Assembly: GCA_002104985.1 (NCBI GenBank)
Contig: MCGO01000031.1
Location: 1 to 64,000, forward strand
DNA from: Rhizoclosmatium globosum
Lineage: Eukaryota; Chytridiomycota; Chytridiomycetes; Chytridiales; Chytriomycetaceae
Reading direction: 5' to 3'
Length of the DNA: 64,000 bases
Shown here in pieces: positions 45,105 through 54,730 of the stretch. The stretch's first letter is position 1. Each line of letters starts with the position of its first letter. Below the pieces are notes generated by a model. That model saw nothing but the letters and a program-made list of their open reading frames with translations, searched no databases and had not been told where the DNA came from. A program made the position numbers and the translations under genes.

Positions 45105-45197
45105 TGTTTGATAGGGAAGAAGAAATGCGTATACTTTTGAAGTGTTTCATCACTGATTCTCGCAACATAAAACTTTGTTGCATATTCTGATAAATTC

Positions 45198-46805
45198 ATG
45201 ATTCACACTGCTGAACCACTCGTCACCAGCACACTCAGCAAAGCATCACTCCAGTCGTTGGTCCCCGAAATCCTTCGCGTAATCTTTCTTTGGCTTCCAT
45301 TAGACAGCTTCTTGTTAGAGTTCTGTCTCACATCCAAGTCTGTGTACCTCTCGTCTCCTATTACTTCAATCCAATCAGCAAACACATTCGTGAAGCTTCG
45401 GTTGATTCAGTCAAACTATGAATCTATGCCCATTTTCCTGAAGAACGAGGGACTCTCAGGCGATACTTGGATGACTCTCCCGTTTCCTCTTCAAATAGCT
45501 GTCTTTCATCAAACACTCATTGGATCGACTGGCTTAATCGGAATCAAGAGTTACCGAATGTTTACTGTATCAAATAAGTACTTACTGGCTATGGTAAAAG
45601 CTATTATCAAAGAATTCGATTATCAACCAACCAATCGGTTGCTTCGTTGGGCATGTGAGCTGGAACACGTCGAAATAGTTGATATATGTTTGAGAAATCC
45701 ACTTCTTGACATCTCGACATACAAGAATGCGGCCTTTTATATTGCTCATACCTATAGGCGCACCCACATTGCGAAGCTTCTCCTCAACGACCCTCGGTAC
45801 GATAAAAGAGACGACCAAAACCATATCAGTTATTTGAATTTATTATGCATATACGGCATGTATGAGGAGTTGCAATCTTGGATTCTTGATCCCCGAATTA
45901 ATCCGTCCGAAAACAATTCAAAAGCGTTAATTTTTGCAATCGAAAATGGACACTTTGAAGTCGTTGATGTATTGCTTACTGATGGCCGAGTAAATCCGAA
46001 TAATCGAAATGTGCTGAAGTTGGCTACAAAGAAGGGAAGGGATGATATTGTCCAACGGATTTTGGAAGATCCTCGAACTAACCCATCGTTGGAAGACAAT
46101 GCGGCGCTTCTCATGGCCGGACATGGAAACTACAAAACTATTCTTGAAAAACTCCTTTTGGATCCAAGAATCAACGTGACTCTTGACAACAATATCCTAT
46201 TTATAAACAGCTGTGTTCGTCAATATGTACCTTTAATTAAGGCACTCCTTCTTGATGGTCGAGCAGATCCAACAGCTCAGGGAAACTATGCCTTGAAATA
46301 TGCTATTCGGCATCGTCACACTGATGTTATCCACACCCTTCTTGCTGATTCTCGAATTGATCCAAAATTTGGCAATAACGCCATCTTGTCAATGTCTGTT
46401 CCAGCTAATATTCTCAAAACGTTCCTGCAAAATCCTCGTATGAATTTATTGGAAGAGAGTGCCAGAATTCTTGTTGAACTCATCAGCAAGGATCGTTCTG
46501 ATATTGTTCAACTCTTGTTAAAGGATGGACAAATCAATCCATGCGCTAAGAACTTGGCCGCCTTGGTGACTGCTGTTTCAACTCACAACAAAACCATCTC
46601 AACAATGCTTCTTTCTGATCGGAGAGTTATTTCTGAGCTCTGTGCACGAAGAGAATACTATGAAAATGCGATTGGTGTAATTGACGCGCCTCGAGAATTT
46701 CGAGCTGATATGGTGAAGGTTTTGATTGAGAATAGGATGTCTCGCTTGACGCTTTTGTTTGGAGTAAAGACGCAAGAGAAAAGAGTGTTCCAGGGTGTGT
46801 TCTAA
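45198..46805 (+). CDS. F-box/ankyrin-repeat protein E (intact reference copy)
   Basis: 535 residues, uninterrupted; the best complete member of the family here. F-box-like N-terminus (LQSLVPEILRVIFLWLPLDS, CLTSKSVY), then about ten 33-residue ankyrin-type units (LLTDGRVNPNNRN, LLLDPRINVTLDN, LLLDGRADPTAQGN). The family C-terminus is LTLLFGVKTQEKRVFQGVF. At the site where genes A and B carry the Helentron this gene still has the empty sequence GCTGTTTCA (near 46573), so it documents the pre-insertion state. It starts 94 bp after the BRCT gene. SCF-adaptor role inferred. Confidence 0.85.
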   Translation: MIHTAEPLVTSTLSKASLQSLVPEILRVIFLWLPLDSFLLEFCLTSKSVYLSSPITSIQSANTFVKLRLIQSNYESMPIFLKNEGLSGDTWMTLPFPLQIAVFHQTLIGSTGLIGIKSYRMFTVSNKYLLAMVKAIIKEFDYQPTNRLLRWACELEHVEIVDICLRNPLLDISTYKNAAFYIAHTYRRTHIAKLLLNDPRYDKRDDQNHISYLNLLCIYGMYEELQSWILDPRINPSENNSKALIFAIENGHFEVVDVLLTDGRVNPNNRNVLKLATKKGRDDIVQRILEDPRTNPSLEDNAALLMAGHGNYKTILEKLLLDPRINVTLDNNILFINSCVRQYVPLIKALLLDGRADPTAQGNYALKYAIRHRHTDVIHTLLADSRIDPKFGNNAILSMSVPANILKTFLQNPRMNLLEESARILVELISKDRSDIVQLLLKDGQINPCAKNLAALVTAVSTHNKTISTMLLSDRRVISELCARREYYENAIGVIDAPREFRADMVKVLIENRMSRLTLLFGVKTQEKRVFQGVF

Positions 46806-46869
46806 AAAGTACTATTTGACCTATATCATTATTATAATAAATCTCACGAGAGTTCACAGTTTTGTTCAC

Positions 46870-47070
46870 GAATTTTATTATGAATCATCGCACTCAGACG
46901 GGTTTCCCTTCAGTCTACTTATTCTTTCTCAGGCCTCCATTCGATTGCTTTTGACGCATCCACATTGCGAAGCTTCTCCTTAGAGACCCTCGGTACGATA
47001 AAAGGGACGACCAAAACAAAAACAGTAATTTGAATTTATTGTGTGTATATGGCATGTATGAGGAGTTGCT
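46870..47070 (+). pseudogene. Relic of an F-box/ankyrin gene, internally deleted
   Basis: Plus-strand matches run in family order but with large gaps. About 46890-46950 corresponds to the F-box region (CTTCAGTC, then a TTCTTTCTCAGGCCTCCATTC stretch like 49391 onwards). About 46960-47068 is nearly identical to 45766-45872 of gene E (HIAKLLL.DPRYDKRDDQN, NLLC.YGMYEEL). Similarity stops abruptly after GAGGAGTTG, where an inverted repeat begins. The matching 3' tail of the family lies at 49220-49270, on the far side of the kinase gene. Confidence 0.7.
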
Positions 47071-47113
47071 GCGAGGCAAGATCAGAGGATTGAACGCAGT
47101 TTCTCGCAGCAAC
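47065..47113 (+). repeat. Inverted repeat at relic/kinase-gene junction
   Basis: GTTGCTGCGAG (47065-47075) and CTCGCAGCAAC (47103-47113) are an exact 11-bp inverted repeat around a 27-base loop. It starts exactly where the ankyrin relic loses similarity and ends 32 bp before the kinase-gene ATG. It might be a rho-independent-like RNA hairpin, an operator-like palindrome or a junction scar. Confidence 0.6.
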
Positions 47114-47145
47114 TGAAATAAGGGAGAGTAATCGAAAAATAAAGG

Positions 47146-49115
47146 ATGAAATTGAAGTTGAAAAAGCAGAAAAAAATGCAGAACAATACATCTGTTTCCG
47201 GAAGCTCACGCACCGGCACCAATCCGAATATACAGTTTCTTGAAAGCAATGTGTTCAAATTTCAGCATGATAAATCACTAAGAGTTCCGCATGTTAACAG
47301 TGTGCGCTATGAGCAAGCTGTGGTTGCTGTACAAGAGGAAGTCGATTATCAAAGCAGCATCTCCCCTACGACTCGAGAAGTTGAAAACAAAAGCAACAAC
47401 GAAGATGTCAGTGTACAGATGGCAGTTGGCAAGATCCTGCGCCTTGGTGAGACAAGCTTATTATGAAACAAAACAGCTAATTTTCCTTAGCACTTGACGT
47501 TGCAGATCCCATTGACGACGGAGGCGGTCGATTCTTGCTCTTACGAGAATGTAGCTTGCCGTCAGTTGATAATGTGTCTGTGAAGGCCACCGATCCGCAA
47601 CCCCTTGCCCTTCCATTCCACTTTCCAACGAGCGGAAAAGCAGACTTTGGAATTGGTTTGGCGCCACCGAATTCTTTTCGTGCAGCGAAATCTTCAAGAC
47701 AAAGTTGGGAGTGGGAAGTCTCAAACAATTATCCTGCACTTGGGCTTCCAGTTGCATCCCTCATTGAAGTCAAGAGAGAAAACACCATTGATGTTGGAAC
47801 CTGTACAACGTTTTCTCCTCCAAAACACAACGGTGCTATCGTTCAGGCCGCGGCATATACTTTGTATTCAATGCTGGGAATCCTTTCACAGTTGTCAGAA
47901 CATGAGAAGCTAAGAGTCTTCGGCGAAAATATCGAGATGTATGGCCTTTTGCTCACTCAAAAGTCTGCTTTTATCATCAAAGTCTCACCTTGTGGATTCT
48001 ATGATAGTGGTAAATTTACCGTTGTCTGGTCTGAACAATTGAAAGGAGTTGAATATGCCCAGAATGTTGTCTCATTTGTGTTCGAAAGCATCCGTCTTCT
48101 GAACCAAGTTAAGGTCCTTGTTCCTATTCCGTTTCCCAAACCCTCGCGCTTTTGTTGGTTGCCTGCAAATGAGTATACACTCAAATTCTCGTTTCTAGAG
48201 GGAGAACCTGTATTATACACACAAACATTTACAAACCCGATCATCAAATTTGGAAACTATTATTGCAGAATATATCGCTCTCATTTTGCAAAGACGCAAT
48301 ACTCGCGATTGTCTGAGCTAGTAGGAATACTTCAAGACTGTGTGATCAAAGCGCTCAACGCACGAGTACAGCAATTAGAGAAGGTCCAAGAAGCTTTAGT
48401 GAGAAATGCTCACCAAACCGAAACTCTTGCAATTGTCAATGAGCCCCTGCCTCAAATTCCAGTTAATCCATTTGAAAATTGGGTCCTGAGTGAACCGTTT
48501 ATGGCTCTTCCAGATTATGGTCCCAGTCTCCACAACCGCATATTTCCGAAACCACCAGCTTTGATTCCAAATATCACATTCAGTATGATTAAGAATCTTG
48601 TGTTGTCTGTATATCGCAATTCAATCTGCTCTCTTGTAGCTGTGAACTACTGCCACATGGATATTCGACTTGGAAACATTTGTACCTCAAAAGATGATTG
48701 GTCGGATTCACATTTAATTGATTATGATTTCTGTGCGCCTGCGAATGGGGTTCGTGAAAATCCAATGAGCAAATCCAGGTTGCAGTATCCGTTTGATGAA
48801 AAAGTTGTTCCATCCAGTGATGTGTGGATGTTTGGATATGTACTGGCACAGTTGGGAGGAAAATTGGAAGGTGTTCGGCACGTGATTGATGGATCTGTGT
48901 CAACACACGAGGCTCTTGAAGAATGGGCGCAGTCGCAGTTGAATCTCGCACAAATGGCATTTGCAGATTCCGAAGATCAATTTGTTGAACGCTCAACGAT
49001 TGCGTTGAAAGTCGAATTTCTTCGAGTTGTAGCTGGATGTTTGAAAGTGCAAGCAGTGTCGAGATTGACGTTTGCGCAGATTTTTGAGCAAGTGAATGAA
49101 TGGGCTTGTTGTTAG
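47146..49115 (+). CDS. Endonuclease-like/protein-kinase fusion, Crinkler-effector type
   Basis: Two exons (47146-47446, 47491-49115; 44-nt intron) give 641 residues. A PD-(D/E)XK-like nuclease core comes first: Asp in GKADFGIG, then LIEVKREN with the E-x-K pair and a Gln in IVQAAAYTLY. A linker and a kinase-like domain follow: HMDIRLGN (HxDxxxxN catalytic loop), LIDYDFC (metal-binding Asp, DFG-like) and SSDVWMFGYVLA (APE/helix-F region). This nuclease-kinase pairing is known among Crinkler-type effectors of chytrids and oomycetes. A ubiquitin-like header is not seen at the N-terminus, which is a basic, low-complexity 90-residue leader without a clear signal peptide. The gene sits between two halves of an ankyrin relic and 0.6 kb from a transposon that does carry a Crinkler header. 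Target and secretion are unknown. Confidence 0.72.
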
Positions 49116-49199
49116 TTTGAAACTTTGAATAAATTGTCATCATCCTGTCGTTAAACTATTCCGAGATACTCTGAGTGCAATTCCTTCGCTTCAACACGC

Positions 49200-49270
49200 G
49201 AATGATATGATTGATGAACGTTGTAGAGAATAGAGGTGTGTTTTAAAAAGGACTATTCAACCTATAATAT
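49200..49270 (+). pseudogene. 3' tail of an F-box/ankyrin gene relic
   Basis: The stretch AGAGGTGTGTTTTAAAAAGG and the following AT-rich 50 bases match the last codons, stop and 3' flank of gene E (46792-46850) with few changes. Together with 46870-47070 it brackets the kinase gene. It also ends just before the ATG of gene B. Confidence 0.6.
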
Positions 49271-49296
49271 AATAATATCACCACAACTTTGTTAGC

Positions 49297-49730
49297 ATGA
49301 ATCCCCAGATGAATCCCTGCCAACACACAAACAGCAACGCACTCACAAGTGTATCCCTTCAGTCGTTGCCCCCTGAAATCCTCCACTTAATCTTTCTCAT
49401 GCTTCCATTTGATCGCCTCTTGTATGGGGTCTGCCTTACATCCAAGGCTATATATCTGACATCTCCAATCACTTCAGTCCAATCAGCAAACACATTTGTG
49501 AGGAACCAATTGATTCAATCAGGCATTAAGTCTGTTTGGATGTTCTTGGAGTTGACCGGTTTCAATGGCAATAATTGGATGTCTTTACCTTTTCCGATTC
49601 AAGCTGCGTTCTTTCATCAAGCTCTTATTGCACCGGATGCTTGTTTCAAAATCAAGAGTTACCACATGTTTTCTGTGTCAGGCAAGTGCCTACTGGCTCT
49701 TGTTAAGGCAATTGTTGACCAGCTCAATTA
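49297..49730 (+). pseudogene. 5' part of F-box/ankyrin gene B, interrupted twice
   Basis: ATG 49297 opens an F-box-like segment (LQSLPPEILHLIFLMLPFDR, CLTSKAIY) and the start of the repeat region. The reading stops at TAG 49729-49731 where the 4,043-bp transposon begins. The gene resumes at 53774. Host lengths before the transposon (434 nt, one TTA copy included) and after it up to the Helentron (954 nt from 53777) join in frame, giving NYQPSNRLLR at the junction as in paralogs (DYQPTNRLLR). Confidence 0.9.
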
Positions 49731-49776
49731 GGGTGTCCCGTCTTGAAGTCTTGGTTTACAGTCCCGGCCGGGTGGA
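49728..49776 (+). repeat. Left TIR, TTA target duplication and subterminal repeat
   Basis: TTA 49728-49730 is the host target copy. The TIR 49731-49761 begins GGGTGTCCCG and contains TTGAAGTCTTGGTTTACAG, which is identical at the other end. The subterminal CCGGCCGGGTGGA at 49764-49776 recurs in the same direction at 53712-53724. Confidence 0.9.
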
Positions 49777-52700
49777 TTTTTTGTCCCCGGTGGGGAGAAA
49801 TAATAAATAGGTTTTCACTTTTTTCATCTGAGCACTCCAGCAGCCCAGGCTCATCAAGTCCCCTGCGCGCATTGTAGTAGACGACGCTTCCACCGTCTAG
49901 GTGTGTTCTTAGTTATTGACGTTTTCTTGTGGCTCACATATTCAAGCAGAATAAATGGATATCATTCAATTAGAAGTTTATCGTGGATCTGACAAGATCA
50001 TATCCCGGATGTTGACAGTTGAAGCAATGACTGTTGGCGATCTTTGGGCATCTGTCCTGATTGAGTTAGAACTGCCCAGCCAAACCGCTGAAACGAAGGC
50101 CTACTTTTTCAAAGCACCACCTGCCGATCCCACACAAGCAAAGGCTGGCATCGGAGTTTTGCTTTCAGGACCTACGTTTATCTCACAATATGTAACATTG
50201 CAAGCGCGTATGTTTGTAACAATAGGTATTCTCGCATTTCACGCCCCAGCCACTGTGCCAACACCTGCTCCAATGCGTTCGTTGCAAGTATTGATGGTTT
50301 CAAGAACAACATACAAATCGTATCCTGTTTTTGGAAGTGCGAACAATGAAATGAAGCTCAAGAACTTTTTGGTTTCGCGTTTGAAGCTGTTGAATCCACC
50401 ACTGGGTTGGACAGCCGATGAAGTCACTTATACGAAATCCACGAAAGGGATTGGTTACAAGTTTATAAACGATCTTGGAAATGCACTCTTCTTCCTCCAG
50501 CCATATTTGGAAAAATTCAAGTCTCGTGGTCGACCAATCCCCAACATTCTAGATGTATACAACAACAAATGGAACGATCCAACTGTGTTCAAGAATAAAG
50601 TAGCTGCATTAGACACGAAAGCGGTTGCCTTGAAAGGGCATTGTCAAGCACTGAAGAGTATCATTGATTCGCCATGGATTCACAAACGTGAAGGTTGGGT
50701 TACAATCTTGGCAGGAGTTGAAGCAGTATATAATAGTATCAACAGTGAAATTATTGCATTACAAAGCCAAGCAAATCGAACACGTTTAAATCATGCAGCC
50801 ACTACCCACATTCGAGACTTTGACGATAATACCAAAATCACGGCAATTCAAGCCACTGCCATGGTTGTAACAGAAGCTACCCCAAGAATACAATCTGTTG
50901 TTCACGTCTTGGACTCAGTTGAAACGTTGGTGCCTGTAGATTTGGACAATATATGTGATTGGAATGTGGACCTCGAAAGTTCCCGCGATAGATCTAATTT
51001 TGTGAAAAACCTGAAACTCCCATATACTGCTGTAGTGGTTACTTATTCATATGGGAACTACTATGGAAACGTTCACTTTGTCGCAAAAACCCCAACTTCA
51101 GTTTACAGTGAATCAGGCGAGCTGAAGTCGACTTGTCCAGCTATGGTGCGGTTGATTAACACAATTAGAGTGAATGTAAAAACGTTCTGGTCGCGCGCTC
51201 AGCGAAAAGTAGTTACAAAGCAAATGGAGCTTGTAATGAAAACAAATGCTACCATACAAGGAAAAGCTGCTGCTATTTTCAGAATTACATCTGGAGATGC
51301 AACGGCCACAGCAAATTCAATGTGCGCCGTACAAAAGAGAATTACTGAGGCCTTGTTAGCAGAGGGTGATCCTGATTTGCTCGTTGACCTGCGCCATTTT
51401 AATGACAAAAAGAAAGACGATGCACTGGAATTATTCTTTATTCTCGCTTTGGAATTTATTTCAAACTATCGAGCAGAAGAAGAAAGGAGGCATGGTGAGA
51501 ATCGAGGTGTTTCTATTGTGTGCTGATTCCGTTAATAGGTGAGAAGGCAGGGATGCATATAGGCTATTTTCCGATTGCCCTTTCCATTCCAAACTTTATT
51601 GCTAAAGTTGTTGCATCTTGTCCTGAGGAAAAGCGTGGGGATCTTGTTGTTCCTTCTGAGTCTTGGGTTGCATTCAATATGTCGCCGTCTAATGCTTACA
51701 AAATTACATCCAGTCGGTACACTTCACGTATTCCTATTATTCAAAAGGTTCAAACAAGATCGCAGCGTTCTCATCATGACGATGCACATTATGGCTTGGC
51801 ATTGCTCCTCTACCTAAAAAGCTATGCAGTAATGCTTAAAACCATGTTTTCATCAAGTACTCACGATGTTCGCTTTTTTAGCCAAGATGACAAGACATTG
51901 ATTGTTGTTGGAGAACCAGGACATGAATTGGCAGCTGTTGGTCGTCAGAAAGGGGTTCTTGCAGTTGTAGGAAATGAAAGCAAGTCCGAAGACCACGAGA
52001 CAAGCAAAAAAATCAAGTTGGTCCCAACTGTTGCGCTGGATTTAAAGATACCAGAGACAGTTGGCGGGGATTGGTTCAATGGAAATGTGTTCTTTGAGCT
52101 TAGAGATGTGGCCACAAGTCCAACAAACCCTATGCGTAATGTCAGTATGATCTATAATATCATTCGGAAATCTGATGCCGATTTTGGAAGGGTTGCTGCA
52201 CTTTTGTTGTTGACTGACGGAGGGTCTGACCATAATATGTCCCACGTTTCTGTTCAAATTGCCCTCATAACGCTCGCCATCATGACTGGTACAGACTTTC
52301 TTGTGGCTGTAAGGACCGTACCCGGACATAGTTGGTCAAATATGGTGGAACGTGTCATGTCCATCTTCAATTTAGCACTGTATGGAGTTGCTTTGTGTCG
52401 TGCGGAGATGCCAGACGAGTGTGAGAAGATGATGAAGCAATGCAACGGATTAGTTGATATTCGCGAAAAAGTCAAGGATTCTCCATTATTTCGCGATGAG
52501 TTGGTTTCTTGCATGGGCAAAACAATAACCCAACTCCGTGCCCGATTTGAGCAATTGAGTCTTAAAGAAAAGCCATTTGCAGGAATGGATCCAATGTCTG
52601 ACAACGATTTATCTGTGTTTGTTGAGACAATATTGGCGATCGATGCTGAGTTTGGTAAGTTGAAGTCTGGTTCACATTAATTGTAACGAAAACACAGATT

Positions 52701-53773
52701 TAACAAAGAAAATCAACAAGAAAGAATTCAAGTCTTCGGTGTTATTGTCGCAATATTTTGAAACACACTTGAACATAACACCATATTGCTTATGGTTTTC
52801 AAAGTGCGGTTTGGATTCCTGTGAGGTGTGTGAGAAACCAAAACTGGATAGCGCTGTTTTCCACGAGCTCAAGAGCAACGGATTTCCACTTCCTATTCCT
52901 GATCCCGACAGAGTCGATCATTACATGAGGTTTGAAAACATTTATGGGAAAGTCAAACCGACGGCTGAATACCAACCATCGTTGATCAATGGTACTCGAA
53001 AGCAAAAACCCAAATCCCGTAAAGGATGCACTGCAAGCCGAATTGTCGAGTTCATACAATGCTCAAGTTGTTGCAAGTGGCGTCTCATTTTCAGTGCATC
53101 AGCGCTATCATCCAAACAGTTGAGAGAGCTTGCGAATATGCTTGAAACTATTACATATGTCTGTGGGGTGTCTCTTTACCCAGAAGGGAATGAATTTGTT
53201 TGTGTCGATCTCCTAGTAACAGTTGGCACTGAAACGGAAGAAGTTGTGTATACTTGCCACGACCTAAAGTGCAGCGATCCAATCGAAAAGGTGTATTACA
53301 CAGATCGAGTACGAAGAAAATGGGAGCTGTTATGTTACCGGTGCGGCGAAGAATTGGAAAATTCGAATGGATTGGAAGAATACCAACAACTTGAAGCTTC
53401 TGATAAAAGTAATTTCTTCTATCCACTCTGTAGTAAGGCTTTGTGTCAGCGTTATGGCCAAGATAGTCGTAAAAAGAAATCTGTTCAAACTGGTCGGAAA
53501 CGTAAGACTTTGGAGCCCCCAAGTGATGGTGTCGATCCTGACGATGGTGATGATGGCTCTAATCAAAGAAATCGTGTGAATGGTGATGGCGAATTCGAGG
53601 TTGAGTCTGAAGAGGAGGAGGAGGAGATACCACTTGTTCGCAGGCCCCGTGTTTAGATTCTATTGACAAATGTACACATGTTATTTTTTTATTTTATTTT
53701 ATTTTTACCTGCCGGCCGGGTGGAATTCGTCATACTTTAGTTCTGTAAACCAAGACTTCAAATCAGGACACCC
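49731..53773 (+). mobile_element. DNA transposon with Crinkler-header transposase, 4,043 bp
   Basis: Bounded by 31-bp terminal inverted repeats (49731-49761 and 53743-53773, 28 of 31 positions matching, ends GGGTGTCC) and by a TTA target duplication (49728-49730, 53774-53776). Just inside each end lies CCGGCCGGGTGGA in direct orientation (49764-49776, 53712-53724). One three-exon gene fills the interior. The 3-bp TTA duplication is like PIF/Harbinger elements, but the transposase motifs do not look like that superfamily. Because the host frame is restored exactly on removal and the gene is open, the insertion is recent and possibly autonomous. Confidence 0.92.
49955..53656 (+). CDS. Transposase with Crinkler-type ubiquitin-like header
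   Basis: Exons 49955-51494, 51539-52654, 52698-53656 (introns 44 and 43 nt) sum to 3,615 nt, 1,204 residues. Residues 1-90 resemble the Crinkler (CRN) ubiquitin-like header: IQLEVYRGSD, the VGDLWASVLIELELP helix, then KAYFFKAP. A largely helical region follows. The middle holds a probable RNase-H/DDE core: VALDLKIP (about 680), LTDGGSDHN (about 740) and SNMVERVMS (about 780), candidate acidic triad D-D-E. Cys clusters (SCEVCEK about 922, CSSCCKW about 1006, CYRCGEE about 1097) suggest zinc binding. The C-terminus is basic then acidic. I associate the TDGG-DHN/ERVMS block with uncharacterised proteins of marine invertebrates, from memory and unverified. No stop or shift interrupts the gene. 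Confidence 0.8.
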
Positions 53774-53776
53774 TTA
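53712..53776 (+). repeat. Right TIR, TTA target duplication and subterminal repeat
   Basis: The right TIR 53743-53773 is the reverse complement of the left one, with three mismatches clustered at positions 9, 11 and 12. It is followed by the second TTA (53774-53776). The inner end carries the same CCGGCCGGGTGGA direct repeat. A T-rich run (53685-53705) lies between it and the transposase stop codon. Confidence 0.9.
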
Positions 53777-54730
53777 TCAACCTTCAAATCGGCTTCTTCG
53801 TTGCGCATGCGAGTTGGGAAATACGGCAGTAGTTGATATCTGTTTGGAAAACCCATTACTTGACATCTCAGCACACAAGAATGCGGCGCTTTATATAGCC
53901 CGAGCCAATGGGCATACGAACATTGCGAGGCTTCTTCTCAAAAATCCTCGGTTCGATAGAATGACTCTACAAAGTGGTCTCAACTATTTGAATTTATTGT
54001 GCATATATGGCGTGCATGAAGAGTTGCAATCTTGGATTCTTGTTCCCCATATTGACCCTTCTGTTGACAAATCGTTAGCGTTATTCTTTGGAGTCGAGAA
54101 TGGACACTTTGAAGTCGTCAATGTATTACTTTCTGACGGTCGAGTGAATCCTAATGACTGCAATGCACTGTCAAGGGCTTCAAAGAAGGGGAGGTTGGAT
54201 ATTGTGGAACGAATTTTAGAAGATCCTCGAACTGACCCATCTTTGGATAACAATGCAGCGCTTCTCAGTGCCGGACATGGACATTACAAACACATTCTTG
54301 AGAGGCTTCTCTTGGATCCTCGAATTAACGTGACACGTGACAACAATCGGCTATTCATAGATAGCTGTGCTTCTCAATATCTGCTGTTAATTGAGTATCT
54401 TCTTGCTGCTGGTCGAGCAGATCCAGCAACTCAAGACAACAAAGCCTTGAAACATGCTATTAGGCATCATCACATAAATGTCATTCGGACACTTCTTGCT
54501 GATTCTCGAATTGATCCAAACTTTGAGAATCAGGCTATCTTCTCAATGGCTGCTTCAGCTGTAGTAATCCAAATATTCCTTCAAGACCCTCGAATGACTT
54601 TGTTGCCAGAGAGAGCCAGCATTTTTGTGCAAGCAATCAACAACAAGCGTTCCGACATTGTTCAACTCTTGTTAAAAGACGGACGAATCAATCCGTGTGC
54701 TGAAGACTTGGCTGCTTTGGTATCAGCTGT
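53774..54730 (+). pseudogene. Middle part of F-box/ankyrin gene B
   Basis: Continues gene B after the first transposon: NRLLRCACELGNTAVVDIC, then ankyrin-type units (LLSDGRVNPNDCN, LLLDPRINVTRDNN) up to AALVSAV, where Helentron copy B enters at 54731. As in gene A, the frame runs on into the Helentron for the same 73 or so codons and ends at 54950. The 3' end of the gene lies beyond the window. Protein identity to gene A over the last 50 residues is clearly below that of the adjoining Helentron DNA, which is nearly identical. Confidence 0.88.

Noticed and set aside
47146..49115. The nuclease-kinase gene as cargo of a delimited transposon
   Set aside because: Apart from the left inverted repeat at 47065-47113 I find no matching end or target duplication on the right side, so no element boundaries can be defined.
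49731..53773. Assigning the 4-kb transposon to PIF/Harbinger from its TTA duplication
   Set aside because: The transposase lacks motifs I would expect of that superfamily, there is no second Myb/SANT-like gene, and the header and zinc-cluster layout differ. A shared TSD length is not enough.
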